NCBI GenBank assembly: GCA_009602725.1
Contig: WELB01000255.1
Coordinates: 1-25,337, forward strand
Direction: 5' to 3'
Length of the DNA: 25,337 bases
DNA from: Spirogloea muscicola
Taxonomy: Eukaryota > Streptophyta > Zygnematophyceae > Spirogloeales > Spirogloeaceae
The notes beneath the pieces were generated by a model. The model was given only the letters and a program-made list of their open reading frames with translations. It made no database searches and was not told the DNA's origin. Below, piece after piece: positions 18,675-25,337 of the stretch; positions within the stretch are counted from its first letter, which is position 1; each line of letters opens with the position of its first letter. Both the position numbers and the translations under genes were made by a program.

Positions 18675-21600
18675 TCATAGATACAACGATGCCGCAAAAA
18701 CAATGTCGCGCTTCATCAGCTCAATCGAAGTCCGAAACTTGTCCTCCAGCCCAGCTTCACCGATTGAAGCGCAGGCCGCCACGAGCTGGCGGAGGAGCTC
18801 CTCCAGCCGGCGCAGGGCCCGAATCAGGCTGCCCTCAAAGATATCCGACAGCCGCAGGATGTCGGCGAACTTGGCGCCGCGGCACCACTGATACACAATC
18901 TCCATGATGTCCTGCCGGAAGCCCGCCACATACTCCTCCACATCAAGGACCATCTGAGAGAGAGTAGCAAGACTCATTGTCAGTAAGAAGAAAGGTGGGT
19001 CAGGCATCACCTGTCAGGGTCGAGGCACCTCTTCATAAGACTCTACACGACTACAAGCACTGCACGATCCAGCGGACTGCAAATTTTGTAACATGAACAA
19101 ATGTTTCACAATTTACAAGACAGGCTTTGCAATAACGTGGGCTAAACAGGATCAAGACTGAGGGCTTTCAGGCTTCAGATTTCTTGCTCATCCCTTTTCC
19201 CACCTTGCATTCTTCCTGCACCTTGCCTACACGCCGGGCGACGTCTCGGAGCTGTCGCAGAGGCTGCTCGAGCTCCTCTCTAGGGCGCGGAGCGTTGGCC
19301 ACCTTCTCCTGCCACACAAAGCACGAGGCCAGCGCGGCGGCGCTCTCCGGCGGCAGGTCTTGAAAGACGCCGCCGAAAATAAGCTCCGTCATTGTCAACT
19401 CGTCCGCAGTCGTGAGCTCGCAAGCCACTCTCCCCTTCAATTGTACCACCTCCTCCAAGTTCACGTACCTGACGATGTTCTTAGAGCTCATTAGTAAGAT
19501 AAGGTGACGTTGTCATCAAGTGCAGTGGTTGTGATCATTGTAGTCCAGTTAGAGGTAAGAGGCCCTGGTTCAGCTGTGACATAATCAAGTGTAGATACTC
19601 GGTCTGCCTGTATATCATTTTAGGATGCCACGAGTACAGCCGAAGACAGAAGGCAACTCATGCAAGCCCAACACTTGTCACGAGTGCGGGCTTCCAAGGC
19701 AGCATGAATACCCCAATCTTCGCAGGACCCTCCTCCGGGACTTCAACTCGTCCTTGAGGATGAGATGATAGGTGTCCTTAACCTCCCTTGTCAGATTCTT
19801 AATTTGTTGGGAAATCTCCTCCTTCGTGGTAAATGCTTCGAGCCGTTCATCCAGATCATCCTCCTTGGCAAGCGGGTGTGACGCTAGCGTGCTCTCAACA
19901 GTCTCCAAGCGCCTAACCGCCTTCCGGTACGAGCTGCTCTCTACCTGTCTCTCAACAACGGTACTCAGTCAGAAGAATGGAAAGTAGCTTAGAAGCAGCA
20001 CCTCAGAAAGCGGCAACTGATATGGAGCTGCAGGCTTTCTCCTGAAGGTGAAGGACAGGCTTTTTTCACTTGTGACAAACCCAGAAGAGCATGCAGGCCA
20101 ACACTTTGTTCTAAAGACTAATCGAATCCTACCAAGATTCAAGGTAATGTCAACTGTACAAGGCATGCAACCTGCCACTGATGTGCAAGCTCTCATGGAG
20201 ATGACAACACCTGCATGTCCTCCTCGGGGTCCAGCAGCTGCAAGCCGTCAGGAAATCTGCGTTGTACCTCCTCCAGAGTCTTCTGCACATGCTCCCTCGC
20301 TTCCCTGGCTATCAAGTTCTTTGGTACGTGTATTCTCACTGAGCTCAGGCAGTCCACCTGCGACAGGAATATGGGCCAGGCATTCCGGTATGAAACTTGC
20401 TCGCACTCTTGGATTGCCTCATGCAACAAGCTTTGTTGCAATCTGTAGTGCACAAAAAAGTATCCCAAATACAATAGGATCTGCATGAGCGGTACAGTGA
20501 TGGACATGTCTACATGCTTCAGGCCCGTGGTTTCATGGATAGTACAATGTTAAAGTTCATGGATAGTACAATGTTAATATTCCAGTGCTTGACATTCTTG
20601 TGGTACCTGAGACAGAGGGATAACTGCAACCATGGGCTCCCCAACCTCGCCGTTCCTACATGGCCGAACCACCTCCCTTCGGACGGCGGCGGAGGCTGCA
20701 TCGTCCTTGGTGCACGGCAAAAGAACGTCGACCACATAGGATATCTCTGACGTCGAGGGCTCCTCGGCTTGTCCGTCCTCCTCTCCTGCCAACATCACCA
20801 GCGTATAACTTGCTAAAGAGGACCTCAGCGGCAGGTCTACTTATTCGTGCAGGATGGTCAGCACATGGTCAGCATATGGTCAGCGTATGAGGAAAAACAG
20901 CAGTCCAAAGTACTGGTTTTCTATTAAATATTACAGAGTCACTGTTACAGATATTGGGGCCAACCATAAGCATAACTTATCAGACTCCCTGACTGTGTGG
21001 ACAAAAGCTGCCGAGAAATCATAGTTTCACTATCCAGAATTTGAAAGGGGGATGCTGCAAGTGCCTTGTTACGATCACCTGCATCGAGTCCCCTTGCTGA
21101 CGCTCTCTCGAAGCTGATGATGACTCCCCAAGCCAGGTCCTCTGCCGCCCAGCGATGCCTGCGTGGCGCCTCCGAGCGCGCAGCTTCTCTTGCCCCTGCC
21201 GGTGGCAGCAATGGCGCCGAGCAGACCACCCTCGCGAGCCGCCCTGGATTCAGGAAGCGCAGGGCTTGCTCAGGCGCGCTTGTGACCTTTCGGATGCTGC
21301 GCCTCAGCTTCTCCAGCTGGCGTGACAGCGACAGATACTCCTCCACCATGTCCTCCTGCGCAATGGCAAAGGCACTGCGCTGCTCCTCCAGCTCCTCAAC
21401 TCTCCTCTGCAGTCAGAGGGCCATTGAAGTGCACGCTGTTATGGATGTCAACAGGGTATGGCCAGTTGAAGCCAATCACACTTTATTGCACATCAGTAGC
21501 ATTGCTTCAACACTGCAGCCATGCTTTCAAGAAGGTGCTGGATGCTGTGCTTTGGAAGCTGTGCTCCGATGGCTAGGCTGGCCGCGCCGACGGGGCCACG

Positions 21601-24600
21601 GCAGGTGTCTCACCTTGAGGTCCGGCAGGGCTCTCTCCGCCTGGAACTGGCGGAAGCTGCTGCGCAGCATGCGCTCGGGGTCGCTCTCCTCGCTCCGCAT
21701 CTGGTTCAGTATCATGCTGTAGCTCAGATGGAACGCGCTGGCGAGGCACCCCATCAACCCACATTCGACAATGACATAGATCAGCTTCAGGCACCAGATT
21801 GGAAGTCCATCTGGCTGTTCTAGAAGCTGATCACTACGCGGATGCCAATGAGCTAGTAGAGGCTTTCGGCTAATTATATGTGAAGCTAATAATCAGGCAG
21901 GAGAAACAGTAAAATTTTCAAAGAACACCAAGAATTAATGAGCATCAATTAGAGTTAACGAGCACCAAGAGACTTCACAATCTGGGGCCAAATTCTAGCG
22001 GCAACCTGTTGAGGGGGTCGGCGGTGCCCTTGAGCATGGCCTTTGCGACCGCAGGCTCCATCTTCTCATCCAGCATTAGGATGCAGATTCCGCGGTCGTC
22101 AATCCCCCGCCGCCCAGCTCGCCCGCTCATCTGGATGTACTCACCACCCGAGATATACCTGGTGCCACAGCCTAGCAGGAGCTGAATATGTCTTGCTACT
22201 AAACAATTAACAGACCAAAAAGACCACTTGCCCTCATACTGGTTAAATTCAGCCGATGTGATGATATAATTTGCAAAATCCAACTTCAGGCAAGCCAACG
22301 CGACTGGATCTCAAAGGTTAGTGCATCATTTTCTGCACCTGAAACGCCCGCCATCCCACTTGCGAAGGTCCGCGAAGACCACCGTCTTTGCGGGCATGTT
22401 GAGGCCGATGGAGAACGTCTCGGTCGCGAATAGGCACTGCGCCCCAGAAGCCCCAGGACTTGCGAGCAGTGTCAACGCCGCAGACATGATGACTGTGACT
22501 GCCATGTCACGGCCCTTGAACATAAGTCAAATGAAGTCAAGTCAGGCCAACTGGAGTCTCAGGCGTGGTTGGACCTTGATGAGGCCCTCCTGGAAGAGAA
22601 TCTCAATGACCTCCTTGACAATCGGCAGGAGGCCCGAGTGGTGGATACCGATTCCCCTCCGCAGCAGCGGCAGAATCGCTGACACCTGGCCACCAGTAAC
22701 AGGTTGGTCACTCAAGGCGGCTGGGCCTGTGAGCGTCGCAGCAGGCTACAATTGGCAGTGTGAACGGCTTCAAGGTCTTGCAGCACAGGGCGAGAGCGTA
22801 GTGTTCACAACAGATGCAACATAGGGGCAATTCGGTTAATCCTTGAGTATCCATCTAGCGTTGTGCTTAAGGTATTGGCGATCGGGGGTGCAGGGCTAAC
22901 GTGCAGGATTCACATGATCAGACAACGGGCACAATGAGCAAGGCCAGAGCTACCATGGGGAGCTTCTTGTCGCTGTCTGAGAGGCTGTCCATGGCATTCC
23001 GGAAGATGCCCTCAACCAGCACCTTTTCGTCGTCACTGTTCATGTCCAGCTTCACCATCTGCAGCAACAGCCGCAGCAATGCCCGGGCAATGGCGAGGGC
23101 ATCAGTTTCGGCCGATGAGGCAAGGTTGTACAGGCAACTAAAAGGACCACGAGGTAGCCATTCTTCTATTACTATTTCATAATCACTATTCTATCAGACC
23201 AATAAAGGGTGAACTTGTGTTTCAACCAAGAGTCTCATTGACTTCCTCCAAACGGCATGGTAAGTATGTCTGACCTTCTTCTTAGCACATTAAATCGTGT
23301 GAACCAGTCTAAATTTGTATCCTTTTGCTCCTTATCACGAGTTTTCACTTGTGACGTAGTCACTGTCTTGAAAAGAGTTTTATCTGGTTGAGAGCCACTG
23401 CTGGGGTCTAGGGGGCTTGCCTGGCGGGCCAGGGCCTCGCAGTTGGCCTTGTTGAAGCTGAAGACAATGACAGGATCGTACTGCCGCTCGACAATCATGC
23501 GCACGATCTTGAAGATGTCGCTAGCCTCGTCGCTGCCGCCAGCGCCACCACCATCTCGCCGGCCCCCCTTGCGCTTCTTCCCTCGGCCTCCTCCATCCCT
23601 GCCGCCAGCACTAGCAGCAGCAGCGGCGGCGTCACCGACCGCGTTGACAGCCTTCTGGAAGTTGTCCTCGCGGAATGTGCCACCCTCGTCAACCGCCAGA
23701 TACAGGCCATCCCCACCGGCAGGAAAGACGTAGTGCTGCAGCGGCGTCGGGCGGAAATCTGTGTATACGATGTGGCATGGCTGCTGGTGCACCTGCGGCT
23801 CAGCCAACAGCCCAAGCAGGGACTCCTATTCATCAGCTTAGACTATAGGCAATGTATGTAAAACACTGTGACGTGTGGTACATTAATGTTAATTTCATGT
23901 ATTGCAGTAATACTGGGTTTGACAACGGGCTCATGCCCTGTAAGAGCTCTTAATCTTGATGAGCTGGGTCACCGACTGAGCTCGCTTAATGATATTGGGA
24001 CACAGCCGGGGAAAGAAATTAGCGAAGTATGCGAGGAGGGAATGGCGGCTCCGAGCAGCGGGCAAGAAAGAAGCATGCCCAACAGCCGCGAGGGATGGAG
24101 GTGGGACCAAGGACGCAGTAACTGCTTGCAGATCTGTGGCGACAATTGTAAGAGGGCTGCACGAGAAGCGCTACTGCTCGAAGTCCAAGACACTTGACCA
24201 ACTACAAGTCGATGAGGTATTTCACTTATACAGCGGTATTTTAACTTAATGACTATGAACGGGTTGGCTCCAAGGCAGAAAGGCTGATGGGAATCTGAGC
24301 TGCCCCACCTTGGCGACCCAGTCTGCAAACTCGCGGGCATTGGGTACAGTCGCGGAGAGGAATACGAAGCGCGCGGCGCGCGGCGCCATGACGATGGATT
24401 CCTCCCACACCACGCCGCGCTCGGCGTCGCGCAGGTAGTGCACCTCGTCAAACACCACCCACGCGACCTCGCGCATCGCCTCGGAGCCGCGGTACAGCAT
24501 GCTGCGCAGGATCTCCGTGGTCATCACCTGCCCGTCACCGCTGTGGGTGAGCTTGCCCACATGAACCTCTGGTGAATGCACTCAGTCTGATGACTAATTG

Positions 24601-24978
24601 TGACTAAATTCAGCTTGACAATGAATTGAGCCAATATTTATTGTGAAGGGTTGATGTCAAAGCCATAACATGAAAATCCGACGACCAGCACCTCCATGAG
24701 GGGATTTGAACCGGGATCACGAAATGACGGGGTCTTATCAAAGCACGAGGGTTTGAGGTTCCGGTGGCAGGCGGCACCAGGCAGGAGGCGTTGGGCGCGA
24801 TCGTGACGTCGCCGGTCATGAGGCCGACGTCGGAGAACTCCTCGGCGAGCTCGCGATACTTCTGGTTGGACAGCGCCTTGATGGGCGACGTGTACACGAC
24901 GCGCTGCCCGCCGCGCAGGCACATGGCGATCGCGTACTCCGCCACCACCGTCTTGCCCGCCGACGTATGCGCCGACAC
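18675..24978 (-). CDS. MTR4: Exosome RNA helicase MTR4 (Ski2-like DExH box), N-terminus outside window, 14 visible exons
   Basis: Nuclear 3'-5' RNA helicase that feeds RNA to the exosome. Exons in transcript order: 24778-24978, 24309-24527, 23421-23792, 22954-23058, 22575-22685, 22339-22436, 22006-22158, 21614-21737, 21079-21406, 20607-20785, 20211-20357, 19712-19944, 19204-19468, 18675-18953. They total 2814 bases, 937 residues, in phase throughout. Helicase motifs: SAHTSAGKT (Walker A), [41 protein letters not shown] (DEVH box), [62 protein letters not shown], and [12 protein letters not shown] (motif VI). Exons 8-12 cover the KOW arch ([12 protein letters not shown] then [10 protein letters not shown]); the C-terminus ends [11 protein letters not shown], typical of MTR4/HEN2. 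Intron 3 uses a GC donor. The paralogue HEN2 cannot be excluded. The first ~100 family residues are beyond the window. Confidence 0.96.
20532..20577. repeat. 22-base tandem repeat in an MTR4 intron
   Basis: TTCATGGATAGTACAATGTTAA is present at 20532-20553 and exactly again at 20556-20577 (period 24). It lies within intron 20358-20606. Confidence 0.9.
20854..20886. repeat. 11-base tandem repeat, three copies, in an MTR4 intron
   Basis: ATGGTCAGCAC, ATGGTCAGCAT and ATGGTCAGCGT follow each other directly, differing only in the last two bases. Located in intron 20786-21078. Confidence 0.9.
24702..24712 (-). other. Isolated tRNA B-box-like sequence in an MTR4 intron
   Basis: The minus strand reads GGTTCAAATCC, the usual T-arm/B-box of tRNA genes, within intron 24528-24777. 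I could not fold a full cloverleaf around it: the T stem pairs for only two bases and no convincing A box lies upstream. It could be the tail of a tRNA-derived SINE or chance. Confidence 0.3.
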
Positions 24979-25288
24979 CTGCCGAGGCACGCCGCGAGGG
25001 AGAAGCTGCTGTTGAGAGAGGCCGTGGGGGCCGTGAAGAACTGGCAGCCCCGATAATAATGTGTGTATAGACGCTGACTTTGTCCCACCTCACGCATCAC
25101 ATCAGACCATTGACCAGAGCCCCTTCGCGCTTGAGTGATTGGACCTGAGGCTGCAGCGCAGCTGTTCTTTGTCAGCCATTAGTCTCAGCATAAGATACGA
25201 CAGCGTTGAAAGGCAGAGAATGGGAGGAGCTGAGAGTTGGAGGACAGAGAGGGAGAGAGTGGGGGAGGGAGGGAGTGAGGGAGGGAGG

Positions 25289-25329
<41 letters not shown>

Positions 25330-25337
25330 GGGGGGGG
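24979..25337. other. Intronic or 5' flanking sequence of MTR4 up to the window edge
   Basis: About 360 bases upstream of the first visible MTR4 exon. The family segment just before the Walker A motif (a YPF-x-LDPFQ-type sequence) is not encoded here, so this should be intron with the missing exons further out. The last ~100 bases are repeat. Confidence 0.6.
25239..25337. repeat. GGGA/GA microsatellite ending in a G run at the window edge
   Basis: GGGAG and GAGG units pass into about eleven GA repeats and then GGGGGGG. Such a tract at the very end suggests that assembly stopped in low-complexity sequence. Confidence 0.9.

Noticed and set aside
24682-24760. Complete tRNA gene on the minus strand
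   Set aside because: B-box-like core only; T stem fails after two pairs and no acceptable A box or anticodon arm.
1-25337. CRISPR array, transposon, toxin or viral gene
   Set aside because: No regularly spaced repeats, transposase, integrase or reverse transcriptase motifs; all recognised proteins are ordinary eukaryotic genes.

Overview
This window looks like nuclear DNA of a green alga, probably a chlorophyte. Genes are split into many short GC-rich exons by introns of about 100-530 bases. A D1-processing-type protease points to a photosynthetic lineage, and TGTAA, the usual green-algal polyadenylation signal, occurs after several genes. The genus cannot be told from this sequence. A purine microsatellite and G run at the right edge, and one ambiguous base at 5863, suggest a contig end and an imperfect assembly.

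Layout, left to right: (1) 1-2147, + strand, 3' part of a carboxyl-terminal processing protease (CtpA, family S41). (2) 2148-3219, convergent intergenic region with telomere-like G-rich and C-rich patches. (3) 3220-5867, - strand, a TCX5/LIN54-like CXC DNA-binding protein. (4) 6211-6469, - strand, two exons of a GhrA-type 2-hydroxyacid dehydrogenase whose NAD-binding half is missing. (5) 6470-7301, upstream region with a cluster of ACGT-core sites including three exact TGACGTGG/CCACGTCA copies. (6) 7302-12339, + strand, complete CCT6 (chaperonin zeta) in 15 exons. (7) 13074-15321, - strand, complete serine racemase in 6 exons. (8) 15813-18090, + strand, a GNAT acetyltransferase with a long C-terminal region, 4 exons. 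(9) 18675-24978, - strand, the exosome helicase MTR4 in 14 visible exons, its N-terminus lying outside the window.

Exon joins were worked out by hand from protein-family similarity, splice-site dinucleotides and reading phase. For CCT6, serine racemase, GNAT and MTR4 every junction keeps phase, and the summed coding lengths are multiples of three. The same holds for the visible part of CtpA and for the CXC gene when counted from its downstream ATG.

The genes are mostly housekeeping: photosystem II maturation, cell-cycle or chromatin transcription control, cytosolic protein folding, D-serine metabolism and nuclear RNA surveillance. They do not form a pathway or cluster. I see no mobile element, CRISPR array, toxin, viral gene or new multi-gene system. 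The most useful leads are the UPRE-like promoter cluster before CCT6, the truncated dehydrogenase beside the ambiguous base, two GC-AG introns, and a Pro-to-Leu change in a conserved CCT6 motif.
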